Below the pieces are notes generated by a model. The model was not told the origin of the DNA. It worked only from the letters and a program-made list of their open reading frames with translations, and did no database searches. This document shows, in pieces, positions 1 to 12,200 of a DNA stretch of 64,000 nucleotides (its first letter is position 1; every line of letters starts with the position of its first letter). Source of the stretch: Floccularia luteovirens (taxonomy: Eukaryota; Basidiomycota; Agaricomycetes; Agaricales; Squamanitaceae); NCBI GenBank assembly GCA_009739215.1, contig VSJF01000002.1, positions 1,488,001 through 1,552,000 of the forward strand, read 5' to 3'. Both the position numbers and the translations under genes were made by a program.

Positions 1-1836
1 CACGAACGTCATGACACTGCTGTCCCCCTCGACTCCTTCAAGAATATCACAAGCTTAGAATCCCTTGACATCGATCCACGAACATTGTTGGGTTGGGATA
101 AGCTTGCAGATGGTCTTCTTAGTCTGAAGATCAGGAAGAGTGGGCTAGAGGATATATCAGATATATTCATTGGTGCCGTGCTAGACGATCAAGCAAGACG
201 GGAAGGGAGTGCTAGTAGGAAAAGAAGAAGAGAAATTCCACGGGGACTAAACCGCCAAACATCTTTCCATTCGACGCGCCTACCAGACACTGTCATCGAA
301 GATGAAGCTGAAGAGAGCTTACAGCAAGACCCATCTAACACTGATGGTATCGCCTCCACTACTCCCACTTCCTCCACCAAACTTTCCAATAAATGGGCAT
401 TCTTGAAACACTTAGCTCTACCGGATAATTCATTGACATACTTCCCAACTGATGTTCTACCTCTCCTGACATCATTAACACACCTCGACTTATCCTCCAA
501 TCTTCTCGTCTCCGTGCCATCCGGTCTTGGAGCTCTCTACAACTTGATTTCCTTAAATCTATCCGATAACATGATTGATTCCGTGCTAGGAATCTATCTT
601 AATCTAGGTCAAGTGCTGTGGTTAAATCTATCCCACAATAGGTTGGAATCCATATGCGGACTGGAACGCTTACAAGGTTTGGAACGAGTCGACCTTCGCA
701 ATAACCTGATTGAGGAGAGCACGGAAGTAGGCCGGCTAGCTACTCTTCCTAATATATCGGCAGTGTGGGTCGAAGGAAATCCGCTTGTAGAGATCGAGGA
801 AGGTTACCGTGTCAACTGCTTTGATTTATTTTTGAAAGAAGGGAAGACAATCATGTTGGACGGCACAGCTCCAGGTTTCTACGAGAAACGATATCTCTCC
901 ATTGCCCCGCCAGAGCAAATGACCTCCAGCAGAGCAGCTGCCCCCACGACAACACCTCCTGTCTTTGCTGTTAGTCATCCGCATACTCATAACCATAGTT
1001 CTGCCCCTACGCCTGTAAACGACCAAGATAAGCTGCCTACTCCACCCTCCTCGAATCCGTCACCTCATTCAACGCCGATATCTGCTGTAGGCGTTGGCCA
1101 TAAAAAGGCCAAAAAATCCAAGCGGATTGTAGACTTGGACGGCAGTTTCAGTGACACAAACTCGATTACCACTGCTCATTCCAGAAAACGCTCAAATGCA
1201 GAGACGATGAATGGGAAGAAGGTCGATTTCCTACCACACACGCCTGTGGGATCACACCTTACGATACCAGAATCAAAGGCCAGACTTCTAAATACTATGA
1301 CAGCAACAGGAAAAATCTCTCCTAAAATACACACCAGTCCTTCGGAACCATCTCCTGTTGAAATGTATACAACAACCATTCCATCTGACAATCCAAAATC
1401 ACCTGGTAAACGCGCAGAGCTCGGAAAGTCAAGGCGCCACCGACATAGCCGATACCAAACGGAGCTTGCACCAGTCTCCATTTCCAGACGAGAAGACATC
1501 TCTGATCCCTTGGAAGATGTTTCTCAGAATATGAAGAATGGATCCTCCACTGGGACTTTTGAGCCTCCTTCTCCTTCTTCGGTCAGAAAGCAGCCGCAGA
1601 AGAATTCTACCATGCTTTCGACGAAGTCAGAGCTGCGACGTGCACGGTTAAGTGCATCAATGTATGAGCCTGCAAGTATGATACCAAACGAGGAGGTGGA
1701 GAGAGACGAGATCAAGGAGAATGCCGATGCGTACCGGAGACAAATTGAGGCACTGAAAAAGGATATGGGAGATGGATGGTTGAAAGTATTCAGGGCAGAC
1801 GCAAATGCAGATGCCATCGTCTGGGTCATGATATGA
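1..1836 (+). CDS. Leucine-rich repeat protein (5' end outside window)
   Basis: The frame is open from base 1 and has no convincing ATG at its left end, so the start lies outside the window. Several leucine-rich repeats are visible in the first 270 residues (LTHLDLSSNLLVSVP, LISLNLSDNMIDSV, LWLNLSHNRLESI, LERVDLRNNLIEE), followed by an LRR cap-like stretch (VWVEGNPLVEIEEGYR). The second half is Ser/Pro/Thr-rich, with a basic patch (KKAKKSKR) and a short helical segment near the C-terminus. LRR domains usually act as protein-binding scaffolds. The long disordered tail suggests a signalling or cytoskeletal adaptor, but I do not recognise the exact orthologue. No intron is needed in the visible part. 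The stop is TGA at 1834-1836. Confidence 0.8.
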   Translation, partial: HERHDTAVPLDSFKNITSLESLDIDPRTLLGWDKLADGLLSLKIRKSGLEDISDIFIGAVLDDQARREGSASRKRRREIPRGLNRQTSFHSTRLPDTVIEDEAEESLQQDPSNTDGIASTTPTSSTKLSNKWAFLKHLALPDNSLTYFPTDVLPLLTSLTHLDLSSNLLVSVPSGLGALYNLISLNLSDNMIDSVLGIYLNLGQVLWLNLSHNRLESICGLERLQGLERVDLRNNLIEESTEVGRLATLPNISAVWVEGNPLVEIEEGYRVNCFDLFLKEGKTIMLDGTAPGFYEKRYLSIAPPEQMTSSRAAAPTTTPPVFAVSHPHTHNHSSAPTPVNDQDKLPTPPSSNPSPHSTPISAVGVGHKKAKKSKRIVDLDGSFSDTNSITTAHSRKRSNAETMNGKKVDFLPHTPVGSHLTIPESKARLLNTMTATGKISPKIHTSPSEPSPVEMYTTTIPSDNPKSPGKRAELGKSRRHRHSRYQTELAPVSISRREDISDPLEDVSQNMKNGSSTGTFEPPSPSSVRKQPQKNSTMLSTKSELRRARLSASMYEPASMIPNEEVERDEIKENADAYRRQIEALKKDMGDGWLKVFRADANADAIVWVMI

Positions 1837-2065
1837 TATGATATTACTGCTAAACATATATATTAGAAGAATAAATAAATAAATAAAAACTGGTGTGACA
1901 CGTGACAGAGTTTGAATGGTGACTGTGACAGAGTTTGAGTGGTGCTGTTCTTCCTGTTTTCTCCAAAGTCTTCAGCTTCATTCTCATCTCTTTCTCAGCC
2001 TGTGGCTTTTGTCCCGCCTACACGTCGTTCTTTACTTCAAACTCAACCATTACCAATTAGAAAAA

Positions 2066-2885
<820 letters not shown>

Positions 2886-3451
2886 CCAATTACTCAACTG
2901 ACCTTTTTTTCTCTATTTCATTTGGCTCTATGATACCTGCCTTGACGGGAGATTCACATATTGGGCATAATAAAACCTCTTATGGAAAATACCCCCTCTC
3001 CCTTCCATGCCCTTGTTAACTACTACACTACTCATGGCCATGCACGAACTTCCCTACGTACGAACGGACCACATGTGTCTCCCACGTCTCTACTTTTCTG
3101 ATCTTGTCTATACTGTTTATATCCACTCTCACCTTACACACCTACCTCAAATCATTTTTCTTATTTCTTCCGGGTGATTGGTAATATTCCCCGTAATGGA
3201 TGCCTGCTTGATGAGAGTGGATGTATATTTTTCAGTCTAGTTTTGGGGATTCGAAATAGTTTAAACATTTTATTTCGCGATGGGAGACATAAAGGAGTGA
3301 AATGCTCGTGTTGAACTGGATTCCGCATTGAATTGAACTTCTCACTAAGCGCTTAAGCGTTGATAGTCATACGACAAGCTCAGCCGTGTGACATAATCAT
3401 ATCTTGTTTATCACATCGAAAATTATAAAAACAGGGTTGAGATTTTATAGT
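2886..3451. other. Intergenic region between ARF6 and cysteine synthase
   Basis: About 565 bases without a supported gene. It holds the 3' flank of ARF6 (a possible polyadenylation signal, ataataaaac, near 2966) and pyrimidine-rich stretches around 3060-3170, which presumably belong to the promoter of the cysteine synthase gene. Nothing else is recognisable. Confidence 0.6.
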
Positions 3452-4821
3452 ATGCTGCCCTCGCTACGAATAGCACTGTTATCCAGAACCCGCTCCTTCG
3501 CAACAGATGCTACCGTAAATGGTCTCATTGGTGCAATTGGGAATACACCCCTCGTGCGTAGAGCTGAACACTACCTAGACTCATAGACTCATAAGATGCC
3601 GCTAATTCTTCTCTCTAGATATACCTCAAAACTCTATCAGAAAGGACTGGCTCGCAAATCTATGCAAAAGCAGAACACCAGAATCCTGGTGGAAGCGTGA
3701 AAGACAGGGCTGCCCTTGGCTTGGTAACTCAGGCAGAGAGCCAGGGACTGTGCGTGCCATGCTTACTTCAATGTCATGCAACATATTAATATAGAATATT
3801 CAGGATTAAACCCGGTGGAACCATAGTCGAGGGCACAGCAGGAAACACCGGTATCGGCCTTGCTCATGTTTGTCGAGCGAGAGGTTACAGATGTGTTATC
3901 TATATGCCAGACACTCAGGTATACAGAGCAGTCATCTTTATCGTTACTTCTCGTCACACCTTGCTCGCCATTCTAGAGTCAAGAGAAAATAGACCTCCTT
4001 CGCATGCTTGGTGCTGACGTTCGCCCCGTCCCCGCAGTTCCTTTCGAAAACCCTTTGAATTATAATCACCAAGCTCGTGAGTACGCCGAAAGCCAACAGA
4101 ACGCAGTCTGGACGAATCAATTCGACAACGTCGCAAATGCGCATGCTCATTACCTTACGACCGGTCCAGAGATTTGGGAGCAGACTCAAGGAGAACTGGA
4201 CGGATTTATATGCTCGACTGGAACTGGAGGCACACTAGCTGGTGTCGGGAAATACCTAAAGGAAAAAAGTTCTGGACGCGTTCAAATCTGGCTAGCCGAC
4301 CCACCTGGCAGCGTGTTAAGTACTTATATCAACAGCGGTGGGAAATTGATAGAGAGAAGTGGCAGTTCTATTACTGAAGGTAAATAATCCGCATGGATAA
4401 CAGCGATGGAGGTGTTGAGAAATGACTTCGCATTTAGGTATTGGTCAGGGACGTGTCACCGACAATCTACAGACATTCATAAATGAAATAAATGGCGCAT
4501 ACACCGTGGCCGATGAAGACTCTATTGCCATGGTTTATGACCTCCTAGATACTGAGGGCTTGTACCTTGGAGCTAGTACAGCATTGAATGTGGTCGCAGC
4601 CGTACAATTAGCTGAAAAACTGGGTAAAGGTGTGTTTTTATTCCTTTAAAAGCCTGCATTGTGATTTGAAACTACATTTTGCAGGATCTCGAGTTGCCAC
4701 CATCTTGTGTGATGGTGCCTACCGGTATCAGAGCCGCCTCTTTTCTAAAAAGTGGTTGGAAAGCAAAGGTCTAATGAGCGCCATCCCAGAACATTTGAAA
4801 AAATATGCAGTTTTGGATTAG
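3452..4821 (+). CDS. Cysteine synthase, mitochondrial type (PLP-dependent)
   Basis: O-acetylserine sulfhydrylase-like enzyme of the fold-type II PLP family. It makes cysteine from an activated serine and sulfide. The ATG at 3452 gives an N-terminus rich in Arg, Ser and Leu without acidic residues ([20 protein letters not shown]), which is a likely mitochondrial presequence. Family motifs are IGNTPLIYL, the PLP lysine in [10 protein letters not shown], the phosphate loop [10 protein letters not shown], and [13 protein letters not shown] near the C-terminal half. Introns split the gene at about 3553-3620, 3748-3803, 3920-3977, 4381-4438 and 4629-4684, and the frame then stays open to TAG at 4819-4821. 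The protein most resembles the fungal Cys12/Mcy1 group. Whether it is a biosynthetic enzyme or a diverged paralogue cannot be decided here. Confidence 0.88.
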
Positions 4822-5007
4822 CAGGCAATTATAAAATTTTGGATATCACTATTTCGACAGGCAATATTGCTTGAACAAGGACTTGTGCATTGGTAGTTGG
4901 ATCATGTCTCGATAATCAAGTTGCTTTGAGTATAAATGAATTGGGATTAGTCTATTAATGAGAATGATATGCATAGTAGAACAATGGCTCTCTCCCCCAA
5001 TAAATCA

Positions 5008-5687
5008 TCAACTGGATCCCCCGCCAGGTGGTGTATCTGGTGGTGGTGTTGGATTCGTTTTTCCTGCGGCAACTTCAGATGTGGCAACCTCCGGCGGCGT
5101 CTCTGCGATTTTGAGTTCTGCCTCTATTCGTTCGCGGGCACGAACAACCTTAGATTGTAGATAATGTGAATGGGTAGGGATTGCTGCTCGTTTGGCCGAC
5201 ACAGGTTTCTCCGGTTTTGGTCCTGGGGCATTGGCCTTGAACAGGTGTTCATAATTCTTCGGAGTATATCAAATCTTTAGTGAAGAACGACAGAGATATA
5301 CATTTGTTAGCTCACCTTCATTATCTGCTCCATGGGATCTTCTCGCTTTGCATTTAGGATCAGCTGTGCTTCATCGAGTGTCATGCGATGTTGCCTTGTT
5401 AACTGGTCCGTCATTGATCCAGAGGTCGCATTACCCATACCGCTCACATCATTCGCAGCAACTTGTGGTGAACTCTTTGCATCTAGCCATTATTGACCAT
5501 ATGTTATCAGATGACATAAAGCATAGCAAGATATACGCACTTTTCACGGCTTGTCTGCCCGCTTCGTAAAATGCTTTCCCCAATATCCTACCGCCTGTCA
5601 CCATGATCTGAACGAGAACTTTTGGAGAAGCCTGTGATATAGTTCAGACCAAGCACATACAGTATATCATGATCAGTAACGTACCAT
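5008..5687 (-). CDS. PAM16: PAM16/TIM16, mitochondrial import motor subunit
   Basis: J-like subunit of the presequence translocase-associated motor. It recruits and restrains Pam18 at the matrix side of the TIM23 channel. The first exon is only the ATG at 5687-5685, followed directly by an intron. The next exons give ASPKVLVQIMVTGGRILGKA and then FYEAGRQAVK, the diagnostic Pam16 N-terminus. They continue with a degenerate J-domain (MTLDEAQLILNAKREDPMEQ, then IMKNYEHLFKAN) that lacks the HPD triad, as expected for Pam16. The C-terminus is PVSAKRAAIPTHSHYLQSKV followed by a Pro/Gly-rich tail. The length of about 165 residues fits fungal homologues. The gene is divergent from RPA43, with about 140 bases between the two starts, so they probably share a promoter. 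Confidence 0.9.
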
Positions 5688-5828
5688 TGTAAACGAGAAC
5701 TGCGTTGGCCTCGTCCGTGGGCTTGCTCGACGGAGGAATTCGTTGTGGAAGAGATATTTCGAGCAAGTGACCACGTGAGAAACACTTTTTTTTCAGCCGA
5801 CCCGTGTATCACTGGCTACCCCGATTTC

Positions 5829-6790
5829 ATGGCTCCCTCCTTATCTAAAAAACGAAAACACCCGGCTCATGTTACAGATACTTCAGTGCCTGCGAAGAAG
5901 GCGAAAAAGGTTGCTGCGGAATTGAAATGTGACAAGGGAAAGGCTCCAGATCGCGAATTCCATGTTGTGCAAACGTCTATGGTAGTTTCAGTACCGCCCT
6001 TGTTCACGAACAACCCACGAAGCGGAGTGGAGGAACTCCTGGACTCAATGGTGATGAGGTGAATAGCTTTACTGCTGCTCTTGGTTTGTGTTGTAGAAAG
6101 CGCTCACGCAAGGTCAGATATATCCCTGCTTTACGAGGCGTTGTGCTCTCGCATTCCAATCTGTGGTTCATTGGCCAAACTGCCAATATACAAGCAGATT
6201 GTCCTTTCTTAGTCTGCAAAATTGTTTTTGATGCTACAATCTGGAGTCCTCATGTTGGCATGAAACTTGGTAAATAATTGTTTTATCTCAATGATATAAC
6301 CTAATAATCTGTTAGTGGGCAAGATAAATTTATGTTCTCCTGACCACATATCCCTCCTTGTACACCGCACGTTTAATATATCAATACCAAGGCACCACAT
6401 CCCAGAAGATGACTGGGAATTTGAGTATGGGCCCGCAGAAAACGATCCTGAATTTGGTGCTACAACAGAAGATACCAAAGCCGAAGATACACATGGAGGC
6501 AGATGGGTGCATAAATTGACAGGTGAGAAACTTGGAGATCCAGATGGATATCTAGAATTCACGGTGATCGGGTAAATTTCATGCAACATTTATGAGCTTG
6601 CAAAGTACTGATATGGAGCAGCCTAAAAGTAGCAAACGAAATGCTTTCTCTATTGGGATCCATCCAACCCGATCCTTTCTCGCCAGAGCATGTAGTCCAT
6701 GTGCGACCACCACAAGTTCCGAGTGAGGGAGAATCTGAAATGGAGAACGTCCAAACTACACTGGAAGATGTGGAGAGTGATGAACAATAG
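5829..6790 (+). CDS. RPA43: RNA polymerase I subunit RPA43
   Basis: Subunit of the Pol I stalk (A14/A43), which contacts Rrn3 during rRNA gene initiation. The ATG at 5829 is the first in frame and gives a basic N-terminus (KKRKHPAH, KKAKK). Next come the conserved S1/OB-like region (MRYIPALRGVVLSHSNL, HVGMKLVGKINLCSPDHISL, VHRTFNISIPRHHIP) and RWVHKLTGEKLG before an acidic tail ending DVESDEQ. Introns lie near 6060-6116, 6272-6314 and 6573-6622. The length of about 270 residues fits the family. The stop TAG at 6788-6790 lies 40 bases from the convergent tRNA terminator. The assignment rests on the SHSNL and VGKINLCSPDHISLLVH blocks, which are typical of fungal Rpa43. Confidence 0.85.
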
Positions 6791-6821
6791 CGATAACTAT
6801 TAAGTAGTACTGTATCACAAC

Positions 6822-6829
6822 AAAAAAAA
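6822..6829 (-). terminator. Pol III terminator of tRNA-Gln
   Basis: A run of eight A on the plus strand gives a T8 tract on the minus strand immediately after the last acceptor base of the tRNA, the standard RNA polymerase III stop signal. Confidence 0.85.
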
Positions 6830-6911
6830 GGCGCTACCAGGGTTCGAACCTGGGTTTCGAGAAGATGAGAGAGATCAGAATCTCGAGTGATAACCACTAC
6901 ACTATAGCGCC
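6830..6911 (-). tRNA. tRNA-Gln (anticodon CTG) with 11-nt intron
   Basis: On the minus strand the acceptor stem GGCGCTA pairs with TAGCGCC. The D arm is GTG/CAC with the usual TAGTGGTTAT loop of fungal tRNA-Gln, and the T arm is CCAGG-TTCGAAC-CCTGG. The anticodon stem CGAGA pairs with TCTCG only if 11 bases (TCTCTCTCATC) are removed after position 37, the canonical tRNA intron site. The loop then reads TTCTGAT with anticodon CTG, decoding CAG. The mature length is 71 nt before CCA. The internal B box GGTTCGAACCC is intact. Confidence 0.93.
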
Positions 6912-6998
6912 AATGCATATTGAGACAAAGGAAGAAAAAGGGCTGAGTCACTGAGAAAGCTTTATGAAGATTGGATTCAATGTAAAAGCTCAGCAGTC

Positions 6999-8927
6999 AT
7001 GTCCACCAATCCTTCTCATATCCTCATCGCACGAAACTCTCGTGGTACAAATAATCCTTCAGCTTCCCTCAGCTCACCAACAGAGACTCATGCTGCCGCT
7101 GCCGGTATTTTTAGATCCTCAGGCTCGCCTCCGTGGCTCTTGGAAGAATGCGAGACAGACGATACAGTCTCAGAACTAAGTATTGATGATGACGACGACA
7201 CTATAGAAATCGACAACACTTTCATCAAGCACAACAGATTCCCTGGTACTGTCAAGATCGTCGTTGAGAGTACCACTTTCTGGTGCGCTTTGTCTCATAC
7301 CAATGTTCTAAGCTCTTCAATTCCTTTCATCCAGGGCCCACAAGGAAGTTTTGTACTTCTCGTCGCCATTCTTCGAGGCTGCTCTGAGTGGCAACTGGTC
7401 GGAGACCGGTCGACCACCCTCCATGTCTTCTGTGATCACCATTTCCCAGCCACCATCTATTCCGGGAGACAAGACGCTCCAGGAAACTCCCACAGAAATG
7501 ACATTTACTCCTATGACTTCTGATTCAGAGGGAGAAGATGTAGACCCCCTAAGTAAGAATGAAGGCTCGGATGTTACCAGCGAGAGCGAAAGCAGTGAAT
7601 CCAAATCAACTAGGCAACGCACCAAAGCACGCGAAATCGACAGCAGTCTGGCAAAATTACAGGGTATTTCGACAAGCCATGAAGGACAGGCTGAGTCCAG
7701 TAATGCCAGGAGTCAGAAGGAGGTGCCTTTCATAGCCAGAAAACTGTCACCTGCTCAAGCAATGGTCAAACGACATCTGAAAAACGGCCCTGATGCGGTA
7801 ATAGTACTGAAGGAAGAACGAGTACGTTTTATTGCCCTAGAGTCGCGTGTAACACGTCTAACATAGCTTATTGACTTGCACAGGCAACTATCTTTCATGA
7901 CTTCCTGAAGTTTGTCTATCCCCAGTGTGTTCTCCCACCTATCCTACCAATCAAGATATCTAACTTATCACATATAATTAGTTTGGAATGTACCATTACT
8001 TGGAACAACGTTGAAGGTTTAATGAACATCGCACACAAACTATGTGTCCCGACACTGCAGCGCGAGTGTCTTACATTCTTACTAACACATGCTGCTGGCA
8101 GACCAATCAAAGCCATGCGGATAGCAGAGCTATTTGAAGAGGAGGAACTGTACCGTGAATCTAGTCGGTTTGTATTGGACAACCCTGGTGGTTGGACCGA
8201 ACATGAATTGAACACTCTGAGTCCCGAAACGTTACTGAAACTGGAAAAGCGGTGAGCCACTCCACTTTTACCTATTCAAGTCCTGTAGTAATATATTGAT
8301 TTACTCAACCTAGCCGAAACTGGTTTTTGGAGCGTGTCTTGAAACTTGGCTTAACATTAGTGTCCAAAGAATATCAATGCGTATGTATATATTATTTACA
8401 AACGTTATCTTTCAGCCTGTTAAGCAGTGCTATCAGTGTCCTACGTGTCCAGATTCCCCTAATTGTGCGCGTCTTCTGGAAGAAAAGTGGAGACAGGCAT
8501 ACCATGCCGTTTTCAGATTTGGTAAACACGTCTTTATTCGTCTTTGCCATTTGTTGACATCAATTCAAAAGGGCCGCCCCAACCCTCGATGGTATTTCGG
8601 TATTTAAGGATGCTGGAAGGAGTGAGTCCTCCGTTATCCCTTACTCAAACAGCTTGTCAGGCGAGTGCTAAGGCATTTACCGCCACTTGTAAGTGACAAT
8701 CTTGTCAATATTACCTTGCCCTATCCAAATATACTGTTTAACTAGTGTTCGACCGAATGTTCTCTTTGGGAGTCCGTAACACAGAAGCAGCGCCTCTAGG
8801 TACCCGTGTAACGGCGGCAGCAGCAGCCGTTGCAGGTGCTGCAACTGGTCCTCGCCGACATTTTCTATACTGCACATTAAAATCCGATCCGGCACATAGA
8901 ACGAAGAGATCGAGAGAGGTTTCATGA
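6999..8927 (+). CDS. BTB/POZ domain protein
   Basis: The start ATG at 6999 is followed by a Ser/Asp-rich leader and then the BTB fold: NRFPGTVKIVVESTTFWAHK, then EVLYFSSPFFEAALSGNW. The join at TTFW-AHKE uses the intron that starts at about 7280. BTB domains dimerise and often recruit substrates to CUL3 ligases or act in transcription. A long acidic insert follows (about residues 130-240). The BTB core then resumes (VIVLKEERATIFHDFLKFVY, NVEGLMNIAHKLCVPTLQRE) and BACK-like helices follow. A cysteine-rich stretch (CPVKQCYQCPTCPDSPNC) is revealed by an intron of only 35 nt at 8381-8415. The C-terminal exon (about 8748-8925) is basic and Ala-rich. The family is expanded in Agaricomycetes; the substrate or partner is unknown. 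Confidence 0.78.
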
Positions 8928-9224
8928 GCTGGTAGTGTGCTAGTGACAAATGCCAATGAATGTTATATACTAATGATCACCTCGTCTAATCTACATCCGT
9001 CGATCCTACAAGGTATGTGGGTATTTAACAACTGATGGTAAAGGAATGAGGGGCGAATACGAATCTACTGAGGGGAGTTTAAGGATACAGCATAGCATCA
9101 TCATTTTTCAGATAATGAAGATGTCCATAAGAAACCCCAAATGTATGTGAATATGAATATAAGCGAACAAAAGAAATAGTATAGGATTTAGGGCATAAAC
9201 AAAAGAAGAGCTGTCTAGCAGCTA

Positions 9225-12200
9225 TCAATTGCGGCTGAATATCTGAGGCGCATTTTCCACCATCCATTCAATAAAGAGAGCTTTACCAGCCATATCACTG
9301 AACTCTGAGCCTGGATCTCTTGATCTCGACAGTGTCGCTGAACACAATTAGTTCAGTATGATATATAAGCATGGACAGCACATGATAAACGTACGTCCGA
9401 AGACAACACCAAGATTTCGAGCGTTCATGAGATTGCGCTCACAGCGTTCGCGTACGCTGAAATACTCTTCAGTTTATAAGACTATGTAAGAAAAGTAAAG
9501 CACATACCGATTTAGGTGTAGCATAAGCATCCTGAGGGTATAGTAATGTTCGTTCGGAAGCATCTCTATTAATTCGATCAAAGACCTGTGTTTCATCGCT
9601 GGATCTTTTATTGAAACAGCTGACATGAATTGATCGTGGAGGTCGAAGGTTAGGAGAGGTATAGGCAAAGAACGGAAGTAGGTCTTCAACACTGAAGTCA
9701 CACTACAAATGTCATTGAAGCGGTCTGTATTTCGAAGGTCGAAGGATGCGTAATCTCCGTGTTCGAATAACTGAGTTATTGCTTTCGTCTGACTAGAACC
9801 TCCAGTCTTGCGATAAATGCCTTCGTAGTCCAGAGCTGGAAAGTATAAATACAGATGTATAAGTTGATAACAGTCAGTACATACCTAGGTGCTCTACGGC
9901 ATCAATACATTTTTCAACAATGACTGGCACTTGGCGGTCCCCATCTCTTGCGTCAGCACGGACTTGTTCAGTGAGATCGCGACCGAACATCGAAGGCGCT
10001 GGTCATGGACATTATAAAAACCAGGAGACGAATTGTCAGACCAATAAACTCACGTAATGACATTTGTTGGTCTTCTCTGATATTCTGATTTTGCTGTTGT
10101 ACACAGGGTATATGTACATTAGCAATACAACGCACATGTATTGACGTAGTGCAAACTGAAAGAGCAGAGTGTCAGAAATCGAACAAAAATGGAGAAGGGG
10201 GATCATACTTGTACACCGAAGTTGTGAGCCCCACATCTTATCACCACAATGGTCGCATCTCGTGAAACGCAATACGCTAAGTTGTTGGAAGTTGTGCTCA
10301 ATATGTGCCGCTTTTCCTCTGAGATTATCAATCGCAGAAACAGGCGAAGAGATGGCCTCCTTGACTCTTGATCCAGGCCACTTGAACTTTCCTTTCGAAG
10401 GTGTTGTCATCTCTCCATCTGATCTCTGTACACGTATGTACTTTGAATCACTAGAATCTTCATTATATGTGCTCGAGCTTGATGACATACTAAGCGATGG
10501 TGCAATCGACGCAGAATATGGTGCATAAACGCTAGGCTTTTCAATGGATTCTCGTGGCGGTTCCACTGATATTTTGCGGGATGTATCAGTCATATTTTCA
10601 ACTCGGCGCGCGTAAACAGCACTGAGTTGTGCAAGCTCCTCGTTCCGCGCATTCAAGACTGTTGTTTCTTCTAGGAATACATCTCGCACAGCCTTCAACT
10701 CCGCAATTTCTCTGTTCAAAGCCTCGCGTTGTTGGGTGAGAGGTATCAATTCACGTTGATATTGTACCCTTATGTTTTCTAGTCGTTTTGTTAAAGAGCG
10801 TCCTAGAGTTGTTGAAGGTTTCTCTGAATGATGGTTAGAAGAACTGTGATAGATGAATATTAGTAAGATGAACCAAATAAAAAGGAATTAAAAACACACG
10901 ATTTTGACACTGACAGCTCTTCAACCTCAGCGAGGGTCACGTCGCGTTCCGCTTTTAGGCGGGAAAGATCAGATTCCAGGCCACTCAAACTTTCATTAAG
11001 CTCTTTGGAAATTTGTTGTCGTACTTCTTGTCGACGACTGTCTCCTGACAACGCTGTAATTCGCGCGGCTTGCCCAGATAGGAGAACCCTCAACCGAGTC
11101 ACCTCCGTTTCAGCATCCCTACGAGCTTTGAGCTCCCGATCATACTCGGTCTGCGCAACAGTTAATCCCTCCATATATTGTTTACTTGTTCTCTGGAATG
11201 AAATTTAGACGTGGTATGAAATAAACTAATCGCAATGAATTTACCTTCATGCCATCAACTTTTTCCTTCAGATCAGTGGACTCAGCTTTCTTTGACTCCA
11301 AATTCTCGATAATGGCCTCTACAAACTCTCGATGAAATTTCAGTTGATCGATGCCGTGCTCTTTGGCCTCTTTCAAGGAATCGTGTAAACCCTGCAAAAC
11401 TGTATCCACCGACTCGTGCCTTAAGATGGTGGACTCTGATGACTCAGGTGCTGTCAATGTGATCTGAGCGGTGCCCGAAGACTTGCTAAGGTCCTCGATA
11501 GTCATATCCTGATCTTGCAAATTCGTTGGACTTGGCTGCAACAAGGTATCTGAGCCATTCACAGGAGCTTCACTTTGTGACGGGGTGTCTTTGTTCGGGG
11601 AAGTATCTGTAGTATGTTCTGGTTCGGAAAGTAGCTCTGTCACTGTTGTAACTGCTTGAGGTGCATCGTCCACCGTCGATTCGGCAATAGATTTGAGCCC
11701 ATTGGAGGTCTCAGCACCAACTGTATGAGGTTTCTTTGTCGCTGTAGGGCTATCCACAGAGTCTGCTTCAGATTCTGATTGTGGACTTGATGCAGTGGGC
11801 TGGCGAGAAAGTTTGGCAAGCGCATCAAGCGTCTTGCGAGAAGATGCCGACCCACCGACTGAATTCAGTAAATCACCAAAATCCCCCGCATTCAACGAAA
11901 AACGTATTGGGGGTAATGCCGGCGCCACAAATGTTGCGTGGGATGTCTGCTCAGTAGCTTCACCATGTTCATCACTTTCCACTGGTGAAACCGCGGAAAC
12001 ATCTGTCTCGGTATCAGCATGAATCGATGTCCCATTGGAGTGGAGCACTGGCTTCACATCTCTTTGTGGGGATGTGGGTAGTGGTGATGGGCTCTGCTCA
12101 GACAGAGGGCTCTGAATTTCTACTTCAACTTCCGCTTCTGTGTCTGTACCACTTTCTATGCCGTGCGGGACGTCAGCGCGATGTGCAGGTGATGCAGAAC

